Source of the DNA: Scylla paramamosain
Lineage: Eukaryota > Arthropoda > Malacostraca > Decapoda > Portunidae
NCBI RefSeq assembly: GCF_035594125.1
Contig: NC_087191.1
Coordinates: 1,364,001-1,428,000, forward strand
DNA length: 64,000 nucleotides
Direction of reading: 5' to 3'
The notes beneath the pieces are model-generated. The model did not search any database. It saw nothing but the letters and a program-made list of their open reading frames with translations, and had not been told where the DNA came from. Below are positions 22,066 through 36,994 of this stretch, piece after piece. The translations under genes and the position numbers were made by a program. Numbering within the stretch: position 1 is the stretch's first letter; the number at the start of each line of letters is the position of its first letter.

Positions 22066-22945
22066 TTCTTCTTATGTAGGAGGGACACTGGCCAAGGGCA
22101 ACAAAAATTTAATAAAAAAAAAAAAAAAAGCCCACTGAGATGCCAGTCCAATAAAAGGGCCCAAAGCGGTAGTCAAAAGTTGAAGAATAAGTGTCTTGAA
22201 ACCTCGCTCTTGAAGGAATTGAAGTCATAGGAAGGTGGAAATACAGAAACAGGCAGGGAGTTTCAGAGTTTACCAGAGAAAGGGATGAAGGATTGACAAT
22301 ACTGGTTAACTCTTGCATTAGAGAGGTACACAGAATAGGGATGAAAGAAGGAAGAAAGTCTTGTGCAGCGAGGCCGCGGGAGGAGGGGAGGCTTGCAGTT
22401 AGCAAAATCAGAAGAGCAGTTAGCATGAAAATAGCGGTAGAAGACAGCTAGAAATGCAACATTGCGGCGATGAGAGAGACTAAAGACAGTCAGTTAAAGG
22501 AGAGGAGTTAATGAGACGAAAAGCTTTTTTTGATTCCACCCTGTCTAAAAGAGCGGTATGAGTGGAACCCTCCCAGACATGTGAAGCATACTCCATAAAT
22601 GGACGGATAAGGCTCTTGTACAGAGTTAGCAGCTGTGGGGGTGAGAAAAAACTGGCGGAGACTTTATAGAAGCTGTTTTAGCTAGAGATGAGATGTAAAG
22701 TTTCCAGTTCAGATTATAAGTAAAGAACCGAGGACCGAGGATGTTCAATGTAGAAGAGGGGGACAGATGAGCGTCATTGAAGAAGAAGGGATAGTTGTCG
22801 AGAAGGTTGTGTCGATTTCATAGATGGAAGAATTGAGTTTTTGAGGCAATGAAAAATACCAAGTTTGCTCTGCCCCAGTCAGAAATTTTAGAAAGATCAG
22901 AAGTCAGGCGTTCTGTGGCTTCCGTGCGTGAAATGTTTACTTCCT
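22066..22945 (-). pseudogene. Jockey-like LINE copy e, 3' part
   Basis: Minus-strand 3' end of a copy that continues at 26061-28370 beyond a CR1 insertion. It starts with the complement of the family tail (GTAGGAGGGACACTGGCCAA and A-rich stretch), then the RT C-terminal coding region to the segment for [17 protein letters not shown] similarity to 39170-40030 is high, but frameshifts exist. The last 5 bp, TTCCT (22941-22945), recur at 26061-26065 as the CR1 target duplication. Confidence 0.9.
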
Positions 22946-25900
22946 CTCAGGGATGGTGAGAAATAGCTTAAGTGTTTACTACACAAACTGTAAAAGTATT
23001 CTGAATAAAATAGACTTGCTTAGAGGAATAGCGAGCGTTGAGAAATTTGATATCATTGCTTTAACTGAAACTTGGTTAGATATGTCAGGAAAAGTATTTA
23101 ATCCAGAGGTTAAGATAGATGGGTATACAATGTTCTATAAAGATAGGGAAAACAGGAGAGGAGGAGGCGTCGCGTTATACGTTAGGGACACATTACAGTG
23201 TTGTATCAACAGTAGAATTAAAACAGATAACAAAGCAGAGTCGATATGGGTAGATATTAAAGAAGGATCGCAGTCAGTAGTAGTAGGGGTAGTTTACAGA
23301 CCACCGACCAGTACAGAGGAAATTAACACCTCACTGTGGCAGGAATTAAATAGAGCAGGCAGGTACAGTCAGGTATGTGTGGTAGGAGATTTTAATTTTA
23401 GGAATATCGACTGGAGTCTGATGGTGGGTAACAAGGAAGCAGAGGAATTTCTTAAGGTAATTCGGGATAATTTTTTAAAACAGGTAGTCGTAGAACCCAC
23501 AAGGGGGAATAATATTCTAGATTTAATTCTTACTAGCAGGGAGGAAGCAGTCACGCAGGTAGAGGTTGGAGGACAGCTAGGTAACAGTGACCATAGGGAA
23601 ATTAGGTACAATTTAGAATGGGAAGAAACAGTTAGAAACAAAAACACTAGTAAAATACCTGACTTTAGGAGAGGTGATTTTGAAGAATTAAAAAGGTACC
23701 TCCATGGAGCGGACTGGCAAGGGATGCAGGGTGAGGTCAGGTCAGGGACGGAGCTCAGAGAGATAAGGCAGGATGAGAAAGGTGAGGTGAGGCGTGAGGA
23801 TGTAGGACAAGAGGAGGGAAGATGTGTCCGGAAGGGAAGAGGAAAGAGGAAGGGGGGAGCTAGGTGTATGTTGGAATGTCAGGTCATGCTGAAATGAGAG
23901 AGGTGAGGTCGAGGCGAGTAGGTGAGGGAGTGGAGAGGATGGTAGGGGACGAGATGAGGGGACTAGGTGAAGTAAATGTAGATAAATTGTATAAATATTT
24001 TGTAGATAAAGTTCATACAGGTAAGTTAGCAAATATCCCGTATAGAACAATAAGATCACAAAAAAATGACCCTAAATGGATGACTGCTAGGTTAAAGCAT
24101 TATATAGGGAGTAAGAGAAGTATATATAAGAGATTAAGGGCAGGTGAAGAAGTTTTAAGGACACAATATAATGAATTAGTTAGAACAGTCAGGAAGTTAA
24201 CGAGGAAAGCTAAGGAAAATTATGAATCAAAGGTGGCCAGCCAGGCGAAGACGGACCCCAAGGGATTTTATCAGGTATACAGGACGAAGAATAAGGATAC
24301 TGTAGTTCCATTAAAGGCAGCAGATGGGGAGCTGGTTAGTTCTGGGGAGGAGATTAGTAAACTTCTGAATGATTATTTTTTAACTGTCTTCACCCAGGAA
24401 AACATGCAGGATATGCCAGATAGTGAACAGGCGTTTAGAGCAGATAAGAATGAGAAGCTGACAGATATTTCCATAACTAGGGAGATAGTGGAACAGGAGA
24501 TAGATAGGCTAAAAAAGTTCAAGTCACCAGGACCTGATGAAATATATCCCAGAGTACTTAAGGAATGTAAAGAGATTATTAGTGAGCCGTTAGTTTCTGC
24601 CTTTAGGAAATCACTGGAGTCGGGTGAGGTACCAGTAATGTGGAGGCAGGCTAATGTAGTACCCATCTTTAAGAAAGGAGATAAAACTTTGGCGTCTAAT
24701 TATAGACCTGTCAGCTTAACTTCAGTTGTAGGTAAAATGTTAGAGTCAATAATAGCGAGGAACATTAGGGAACATTTAGACAAACATAACTTGATAAATC
24801 AGTCACAGCATGGCTTCACGAAGGGGAAGTCTTGCCTGACAAACTTGTTAAGTTTTTACAGTAAGGTGTACGAGGCAGTAGATAATGGTGATAGTTATGA
24901 TATCTTATATCTGGACTTTAGTAAAGCATTTGACAAGGTACCCCATCAAAGGCTCCTGAGAAAGGTTAGGGCACACGGGATAGATGGGAAGGTGTTAGGC
25001 TGGATAGGGTCATGGCTTAGTGACAGGCGACAGAGAGTGGTAATAAACGGCTCGAAATCCGAGTGGGGTCATGTAATTAGTGGGGTGCCACAGGGATCAG
25101 TATTAGGGCCATTGTTATTTCTAATGTATATCAATGACTTGGATAGTGGAATTAGTAGTGATGTTAGTAAATTTGCGGATGACACAAAGATAGGTAGATT
25201 AATTAGGTCAGAATCGGATGCCATCGCCTTGCAGGCAGACTTAGATATAATGAATGAATGGACGGATAGATGGCAAATGCAATTTAATATCAATAAATGC
25301 AAAGTGCTTAGCGTAGGTAGAGGAAACCCACACAATAGCTACACATAAGACAACCAAACTCTGGTAGGTACAGGGTACGAGAAAGATTTAGGAGTTATAG
25401 CTCTGAACTCCGTCTAGGGAAACAATGCATAGAAGCCAGAAACAAGGCAAATAGGGTACTAGGATTCATTTTTAGGAGTGTTAAAAGTAGAAGGCCGGGA
25501 GTAATATTAAAGTTATACTTGGCGCTGGTCAGACCTCATCTAGACTACGCGGTGCAGTTCTGGTCCCCACATTACAGGAAAAATATAGGTCTATTAGAAT
25601 CAGTACAGAGGAGAATGACTAAAAGGATACAGGAGATGAGGAGTATTCCTTACGAGGCGAGGTTGAAGCTGTTAAATTTACATTCTTTAGAGAGACGTAG
25701 GTTAAGAGGGAACCTGATAGAAGTCTTTAAGTGGTATAAGGGTTATAACAAGGGAGATGTAAGCAAAATTCTTAGGATCAGCAATCAGGGTAGAACAAGA
25801 AATAACGGGTTCAAGCTTGAAAAATTTAGGTTTAGGAAGTAGATAGGAAAAAATTGGTTCTCAAATAGAGTGGTAGATGAGTGGAACGGACTCAGTAATC

Positions 25901-26060
25901 ATGTAGTTAGTGCTAGGACACTAGAGAGCTTTAAGAGAAGATTAGACAAGTTTATGGATGGGGATAGCAGATGGAAATAGCCAGGTGTGTTTCATACAGG
26001 GACTGCCACGTGTAAGCCTGGTCGCTTCTTGCAGCTTTCCTTATTTCTTATGTTCTTATG
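22946..26060 (+). mobile_element. CR1-clade LINE inserted in jockey-like LINE copy e
   Basis: 3.1-kb insertion flanked by TTCCT. It begins just before the endonuclease (ATG 22953), so ORF1 is missing: a 5'-truncated copy or one starting at ORF2. The 3' end has no poly(A) but ends TTATTTCTTATGTTCTTATG, a short-repeat tail of the CR1 type; the same tail is seen at 30501-30525 in another copy. Restoring the flanks rejoins LINE copy e without loss of bases other than the duplication. Confidence 0.9.
22953..25979 (+). pseudogene. CR1 ORF2 (endonuclease-RT), broken
   Basis: Endonuclease motifs: YYTNCKSILNKIDLL, IIALTETWLD, GVVYRPPTS, VVGDFNFRNIDW, NSDHREIRY (22953-23640). After a purine-rich stretch (23730-23960) the frame shifts and 23864-25348 carries the linker and RT: ANVVPIFKKGDKTLASNYRP, HGFTKGKSCLTNL, LYLDFSKAFDKVPHQ (motif A), [15 protein letters not shown] (B), KFADDTKIGR (C, FADD). 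A deletion/frameshift near 25348-25410 and a stop codon at 25840-25842 (Glu to TAG by comparison with 30722-30727 on the other copy) break the conserved C-terminus, which continues to DKFMDGD and TAG 25977-25979. Confidence 0.9.
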
Positions 26061-28114
26061 TTCCTGAAAGGTTGGACGTCTATGAAAAGACGTGGAAAAG
26101 TGCAGAGTGGTATTATCAGCGTAGGAGTGGATATACAGAAGGTCATTGATGAATAATAAGAGAGTGGCTGACAGGACAGAACCTTGAGGAAAACCACTGT
26201 TAACAGATTTACGACCGTCTACCACAGCAGCAATAGAACGGTCAGAAAGGAAACTTGAGATAAAGTTACAGAGAGAAGGATAGAAGCCGTAGAAGGTTAC
26301 TTTGGAAATCAAAGCTTTGTTCCAGACTCTATGAAAAGCTTTTGATATATCCAAGGCAACAGCAAAAGTTTCACCAAAATCTCTAAAAGAGGATGACTAA
26401 GACTCAGTAAGGAAAGCCAGATTATCAGTAGAGCGGCCTTGGCAGAACCCCTACTCGCGATCAGATAAAAGGTTATGAAGTGATAGACTTCATAACTTTA
26501 GATAGGGAGGAAATTAAAGCAAAAGGACTGTAGTTTGAGGGATTAGAACGGTCACCCTTTTTAGGAACAGGTTGAATGTAGCAAACTTCCAGTAAGAAGG
26601 AAAGGTAGATATTGACAGACACCTGAAAGAGTTTGACTAGGCAAGGTGCAAGCACGCAGGCACAGTTTCGGAGAACAATAGGAGGGACCCCATCAGATTC
26701 ACAAGCCTTCCAAGGGTTTAGGCCAGCGAGGGCATGGAAAACATTATTGCGAAGAATTTTAATAGGTAACATAAAGTAGTCAGAGGTTGGAGGAGAGGGA
26801 GGAACACGCCCAGAAGCATCCAAGGCAGAGTTTTTAGCAAAGATCTGAGCGAAGAGTTCAGCTTTAGAAATAGATGTAATAGCAGTGGTGCCATCTGGTT
26901 GAAATAAAGGGGGAATTGAAGAAGAAGCAAAGTTATAGGAGATATTTTTGGCTAGATGCCAGAAGTCACGAGGGGAGTTAGATCTTGAAAGGTTTTGACG
27001 CTCTGTTAATGAAGGAGTTTTTAGCTAGTTGGAGAACAGACTTGGCATGGTTTACGGGCAGAAATATAAAGTGAATGAGATTCTGGTGATGGAAGGCTTA
27101 AGTATCTTTTGTGGGCCACCTCTTTATCATGTATAGCACGAGAACAAGCTTCCAAGGTTTGGAAGGTTTAGGTCGAGAAAAAGTGAGGAATGTACACCTC
27201 TATGCCAGACACTATCACCTCTGTTATGCGCTCAGCACACAAAGACGGGTCTCTGACACGGAAGCAGTAGTCATTCCAAGGAAAATCAGCAAAATACCTC
27301 CTCAGGTCCCCCAACTAACAGAGGCAAAACGCCAGAGGCACTTTCGCTTAGGGGGATCCTGAGGAGCGATAGGACAAGATATAGATATGAGATTATGATC
27401 GGAGAAGCCCAACGGAGAAGAGAGGGTAACAGCATAAGCAGAAGGATTAGAGGTCAGGAAAAGGTCAAGACTATTGGGCGTATCCCCAAGACGGTCCGGA
27501 ATACGAGTATGGTGTTGCACCAATTGCTCTAGGTCGTGGAGGATAGCAAAGATGAATGCTAGTTCACCAGGATGGTTAGTGAAGGGAGAGTAAAGCCAAA
27601 GCTGGTGGTGAACATTGAAGTTTCCAAGAATGGAGATCTCTGCAAAAGGGAAGAGAGTTAGAATGTGCTCCACTTTGGAAGTTAAGTAGTCAAAGAATGT
27701 CTTATAGTCAGATGAGTTAGGTGAGAGTTATACAGCACAGATAAATTTAGTTTGAGATTGACTCTGTAGTCGTAGATAGATGGTGGAAAACTTGGATGAA
27801 TCAAGAGCGTGGGCACGAGAACATGTTAAGTCGTTGTGCATATAAACGCAACATCCAGCTTTGGATCGAAAATGAGAATAGAGAAAGTAGGAGTTTCAGT
27901 AAGGAAAAGAAGATGAGTTTTAGAAGAGGAGAGGTGGTGTTCTATATATTGAAAATCATATCTTAGACCGCGAATGTTGCAGAAGTTAATGAAGAAAAAG
28001 TTGAGGGGGGGTGTCAAGACACTTAGGGTCGTTGTCAGAAGGGCAGTCCGACCTGGGGACATTTGTGTTCCCCTCCCCAGATGGGGACTCCGAGGATGGT
28101 GTAGGAGTCGCCAT
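26061..28114 (-). pseudogene. Jockey-like LINE copy e, ORF2 5' part
   Basis: Continuation of copy e. Reading the minus strand from ATG 28114-28112 (MATPTPSSESPSGEG...) gives the true N-terminus of this family, then [10 protein letters not shown], the endonuclease ([19 protein letters not shown]), linker, RT N-terminus ([20 protein letters not shown]), motif A (DISKAFHRVWN) and the DRSIAAVVDG to GFPQGSVLSAT stretch. A seventh C in the run at 28005-28012 (six in the 36995 copy) shifts the frame at residue 34, and further indels follow. Useful as the only copy here showing the start codon. Confidence 0.9.
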
Positions 28115-28370
28115 GATAATTTTGAAATTTTGAGTGAAGGTTGTGTGTGTTATTAGGTGCTTGTAGTTTTGCGTGGAGGAAAAGAGTTGTCTTTAGAGGG
28201 CAGGCTGTAACTGCCCCCTTGTGTTGTGAGACAAAGGGAAACGTTGAGTGAAGTCACAGCTGGGTTTAATGATGAGTTCACAGCACCCCCTGATCCAGTG
28301 CTTTAGACCTCACTGGTAGCAACTATCGTTTCGCCAGGTGCTTACTGCCTCCTCCTCCTGTCAAGCATAC
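28115..28370 (-). other. 5' leader of LINE copy e
   Basis: Upstream of the ATG at 28114. Sequence similarity to other copies cannot be tested here because all others in the window are 5'-truncated. Includes a pyrimidine-rich stretch on the minus strand. Confidence 0.4.
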
Positions 28371-28761
28371 CGCCTATACTGAGATACTTGCCACTAGATA
28401 AAAACATTAAAATCGAAATAAATGACGCCTTCTGGGAGCTGCTTTAAGATGCCTTTTCTGTCCAGCTTGGGTACTGATCTGAAGATCCACCATCACCATA
28501 TAAATTCAATTCAAGAGAATGCCAATTTTTGAAAACTAGCTCTGAATTTGATATTTCCTTCCTTACCAGTTTGCGTTCATTTCATTTATGGAAGGTCCAG
28601 TAAAGCCCACAAACTTTTTGAAATTTTCACTTGTCATCCTTAAGAAGTTCTGGAATTTTTCTGGTAGATTCACTAAGTCTGGAAATAAATGACTGGAGCT
28701 TTCAAGATCTAAGCTCTTGTTGTTCAGTTCATGCATTGTTATTCGGGAAGTCGCCTCAGAT

Positions 28762-28766
<5 letters not shown>
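28371..28766. other. Unassigned sequence
   Basis: No recognised gene or element before the AT array. Confidence 0.5.

Positions 28767-28854
<88 letters not shown>
28767..28854. repeat. (AT)n microsatellite
   Basis: Pure AT array of about 88 bp. Confidence 0.95.
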
Positions 28855-28858
<4 letters not shown>

Positions 28859-28911
28859 GCAAAGTGTTATATGTGAATTACTGTTATGTAGAGCTTAAGC
28901 ACCACCCCCTC

Positions 28912-29045
<134 letters not shown>

Positions 29046-29121
29046 GGGGTAAAACCTTCTAGATGCTTTCACTTCTTTTACGCATGAAATAAGTAACATT
29101 TAACTTATTGCGGTTTACAGC

Positions 29122-30315
<1,194 letters not shown>

Positions 30316-30317
30316 CT

Positions 30318-30480
<163 letters not shown>

Positions 30481-30500
30481 ATCATTATAAATTCCTTATC

Positions 30501-30918
30501 AAGAATATAAGAACATAAGAAATAACGGAAGCTGCAAGAAGCGACCAGGCTTACACGTGGCAGTCCCTGTTTGAAATATACCTACCTATTTTCATCTATT
30601 ATCCCCATCCATAAACTTGTCTAATCTTCTCTTAAAGCTTTCTAGTGTCCTAGCACTAACAAGATGATTACTGAGTCCGTTCCAATCATCTACCACTCTA
30701 TTTGAGAACCAGTTTTTACCTATCTCCTTCCTAAACCTAAATTTTTCAAGCTTGAACCCGTTATTTCTTGTTCTACCCTGGTTACTGATCCTAAGAATTT
30801 TGCTTACATCCCCCTTGTTATAACCCTTATACCACTTAAAGACTTCTATCAGGTCCCCTCTTAACTTACGTCTCTCTAAAGAATGTAAATTTAACAGCTT
30901 CAATCTCGCCTCGTATTC
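30501..30918 (-). pseudogene. CR1 LINE, 3' fragment
   Basis: Minus-strand copy of the last 120 codons and 3' end of the CR1 family at 22946-26060. The frame from about 30912 to 30592 is open: EARLKLLNLHSLERRKLRGD, LIEVFKWYKGYNKGDVSKIL, KLEKFRFRKEIGKNWFSNRV, ending FMDGDNR. It keeps Glu where the other copy has a stop (25840). The 3' tail is the complement of TTATTTCTTATGTTCTTATA. The break at about 30914 is an ordinary 5' truncation. Confidence 0.9.
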
Positions 30919-33570
<2,652 letters not shown>

Positions 33571-33791
33571 TCCTGTGAGGAAAGTCACATATACTTTTAA
33601 CTAAAACGCCAAGACATTCCAGATAAAAAAAAAAAAAAAAATCTATGGTTCAGTGCTTTTAATGTTCTGGTTTAAAACTTACAGGACATTCAAATATGAA
33701 TGCGTTAAGAGCTGAAGAGGGTTGGGGATAGAGGAAAAGCAACAGTGGTGAGTGTTGGCATCTTGAAGATGTCACATCGAGATATCCGTAG

Positions 33792-33929
<138 letters not shown>

Positions 33930-33985
33930 GAAATAATAATAATAATAATAAATAGAATAAAAATAATATTTAATTGATAAAAAAA

Positions 33986-34231
<246 letters not shown>

Positions 34232-34249
34232 TTTGTGTTATAATTCGTG

Positions 34250-34650
34250 GGTTTAGTTGAGGCAGGAGTTTCTCTTGAATTCGTCGATAAGGTGTAGGAC
34301 TTTCCCTTCGGTGTTGGCATTGATGAAGATGTCATGAACGTATCTTGCGTAGACTGCAGGTTTTATGCACGGTTTTTGTGCAAAAACTTTCTCTTCGACT
34401 GTTCCCATGTAAAAGTTTGCAGAGGACATCAAGAGGCGATCCCATGGCAACACCATCACACTGTACGTACATTTTGCTATCCGGCCCGTAGAAAGCTACT
34501 GCTTTAATCCAAAGCTGCAATAACGTGCGCAATTATTCTTCGGGGATAGTGAGTTTGCTGTTTGCTGGATTCTCACATCCACTGATGCCATGGTGTTGGA
34601 GGGACGCGCACTTTTTAAAAATGTCGAGAAGCTCAACGCTCAACGAAAAA
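34250..34650 (-). pseudogene. Penelope-like element RT fragment
   Basis: Minus-strand piece of a Penelope-like reverse transcriptase. Two overlapping frames give CDGVAMGSPLDVL (motif before the palm finger) and SSANFYMGTVEEKVFAQKP, then [20 protein letters not shown] and [10 protein letters not shown]. The catalytic box expected as Y-x-D-D reads YVHD, so the first Asp is His. A frameshift lies between GVAMGSPL and ANFYMG. The C-terminal GIY-YIG endonuclease is absent. Diverged from the larger Penelope-like element at 45612-48130. Confidence 0.85.
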
Positions 34651-34844
34651 AAAATTAGACTCAGGTCTTCCCACTTGCCATAATCTTGCCAGAACCATAT
34701 CAACGCACGCAGGACTCACAGGCGCCACTGAAACGATAGAAGATATGGAAATAAGTAATAACCCGGAAAGCCTAAGGGAAGAAATTGTCAAGTGAATGAA
34801 TGAACAGAAGAGACAAAAAAAAAAAAAAAGTATGTTGGTTGCGT

Positions 34845-35350
34845 ATCTGAAGCGATTAGGAATTTAGGTTGCACAAATTCCTCTGGTTTATTTAGAATAG
34901 CTAAGTTAAAGACTTATTCACCAGACTGGTTAGTGAAAGACTGTGATAGCCGAAACTGGTGGTAAATATTTTAATCTCTAGATATGGAGATTTCAGGATG
35001 GGGAAGCGAAATAATCAAGGAATTTTTCATAGCCACCGGAGTTAGGTGAAAAATGCACAGTACAGATAAATGTAGAAAGGTGAAAAATGCACAGTACAGA
35101 TAAATGTAGAAAGACTGATATTCAGTACTCGGCCAAATGGTGGAAAATGCAGAAGATTCTAGAATTTGGGCACGACAATAAGAAAAAAAAAAAAAAAATG
35201 CATATACGAGTGAGACAGTAAACTCTGACTAGAAAATGGGTATACAATATGAAAAGAAAAAAAAAACGCATTAGCTCCGGAAAAAAAAAAAAATCAGTGA
35301 GGAATATAAGATAAAACGTGGAAGAAGTAGGAGTTTAATTTCTCATTCAT
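34845..35350 (-). pseudogene. Jockey-like LINE, endonuclease fragment (old copy)
   Basis: DNA resembles the complement of the endonuclease region in copy e (27560-27880): CACCAGACTGGTTAGTGAAA, AAACTGGTGGTAAAT and TGGGCACGA blocks occur in order. Heavily diverged, with A-runs inserted. Contains an exact 34-bp tandem duplication (35045-35112). Confidence 0.65.
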
Positions 35351-36120
35351 GGAATCCGAATTCTATACAAGAACACCTAAAGTTCCTTTATAGTGCAAGT
35401 TTCTGAATGGACAAGAGCAATCAGCTGAGAAGGCACGGCATACGTATCTTCTTGAAAGGTACTTTAACAAATTGTGAACTTAAGTATTGAAGCGTTTTAA
35501 AATTTATAATAATAATAAAAAAAGACAACCTTAATGTTCAATGTTGAGAAAGAGGAACAGTTAAATATCTTAAAGGAAGAAGGAATAGTTGTTTGGAAGA
35601 ATATTTCGAATAAGATAAGAAAAGTAAACCCTCTTTTTAGGAATTTTCATAAAGTTTTTGCTTACCCTAAACACAAACAGATACAGACATTGATAGAGTC
35701 TAGCACAATGGTTTATCTTCTAAACTCTCTTCTCTCTGCTCTTTCATCACATAATTTTTCTTCTGGTCATTGTATTGCAGCACTGAGACGGCCACTGGTC
35801 TTTTTTTTAGGACCAACAACATTTCAGCTTATTATGGAAAGAAACCGTTTCCATTTATCTTTTTATTTATTGATAATGATAAAGCAACCTTTCTTCTCCC
35901 TTACATAAAAAAAAGTAGTTTATACTTACAATCCTTTTCCTTGGAATGTAAACAATAAGGACAATATCTTGGCGATAAAAATGTTTCGCTCAAGTTCTAA
36001 GTTCATATTCACACTAATAGGTGCTTGATTTTTCTGAAACTCAAATATCTTATACTTTTGTTTATGTAGTTTCCCGGTATAATGTTGGAAATATTTATTA
36101 TGTATTCATTGTTTGGCTAG
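35351..36120 (+). other. Unassigned; one 124-codon frame
   Basis: Open frame 35534-35908 (starts MFNVEKEEQLNILKEEG) has no recognised domain; the first 55 residues are charged and could be a piece of a transposon protein. No promoter or splice context could be assigned. Confidence 0.35.
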
Positions 36121-36134
36121 ACTACTAGAAATGT

Positions 36135-36153
36135 TGGTCCTTAAAAAAAGGAC
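36135..36153. repeat. Short hairpin near piggyBac 5' side
   Basis: GGTCCTT and AAGGACC separated by AAAAA. A related GGTCCT...AGGACTT pair lies at 40306-40320, on the other side of the piggyBac coding region, suggesting subterminal inverted motifs. Confidence 0.4.
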
Positions 36154-36189
36154 CATCGGCCTATATAGTATCGGAAAAAAAAAAATAAA

Positions 36190-36994
36190 TTTTCTATGAA
36201 GACGCTATGAGATTATGTGCTATGGAGTACAGGATACTGTTATCAGATGGATCTCTACCAAGGCAAAGAGAAGAAACACTGGATGCATGCTCAAAGAAAC
36301 CCTCAACGGAAAAGTAGTGATGGCCATGGCACAACACCTAGAAAATACGAGTGACCATGAAATTTACTTTGATAATTTCTTCGCCAGTCACAAGTTGCTT
36401 GCGCACATGAAAGATCTCGAAATTTGAGCCACTGGAACAACTCGTGCCAATCGAACTGATAAGGTGTTCACTGGAGAGTGACAAGGACATGAAACAAAAA
36501 TCACGTGGACTGTATGACTACAGGCTTGACAAAGAAAATGGAATTTTCTTTGTAAAGTGGCATGACATCAGCTTAGTTATCATTGGCACCAATCATCAAT
36601 CCCTTATCCCAGTTGGGTCGGCTAAACAATGGAGCAACAGAGAGAAAATCTGTCAGTGTTCTCCAGCCTCACCTTATTGCCGTTTATAACAAACAGATGG
36701 GAGGTGTTGATCACTTTGACTGGCTCATCCAAAAATACCAGATTGATGTGAGAGGGAATAAGTGGTATTTCAACATATTCACTAACTTGATTGACACTGC
36801 TTTAGTGAATGCTTGGGTAATCAGCAAAATCGTCTCAGGAACTCAAACGTCTCTAAAGATAAACTCAAATAAGCTCTCCTTCAAAACCAATAAAAACATC
36901 CAGGACGAGTAAAGAAACTGACAGGGAGAGTGCTTCAAGATGTACGATTCGATGGTACAGGACATCGATTGGACAGAATAGAGGGAGGAAAACA
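36190..36994 (+). pseudogene. piggyBac-like transposase, DDE domain part
   Basis: Cut-and-paste transposase with RNase H-fold DDE domain. In order: VIRWISTKAKRRNTGCM, HEIYFDNFFASHKLLAHMKD (second catalytic Asp in YFDNFF), ATGTTRANRTDK in a shifted frame, SRGLYDYRLDKENGIFFVKW, AVYNKQMGGVDHFDWLIQKY (NMGGVD-type third Asp), and GNKWYFNIFTNLIDTALVNAW. Then a shifted frame gives [20 protein letters not shown] just before the LINE insertion at 36995. At least three frameshifts or stops; the N-terminus and the first catalytic region are missing. The C-terminus resumes at 40057. Confidence 0.85.
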
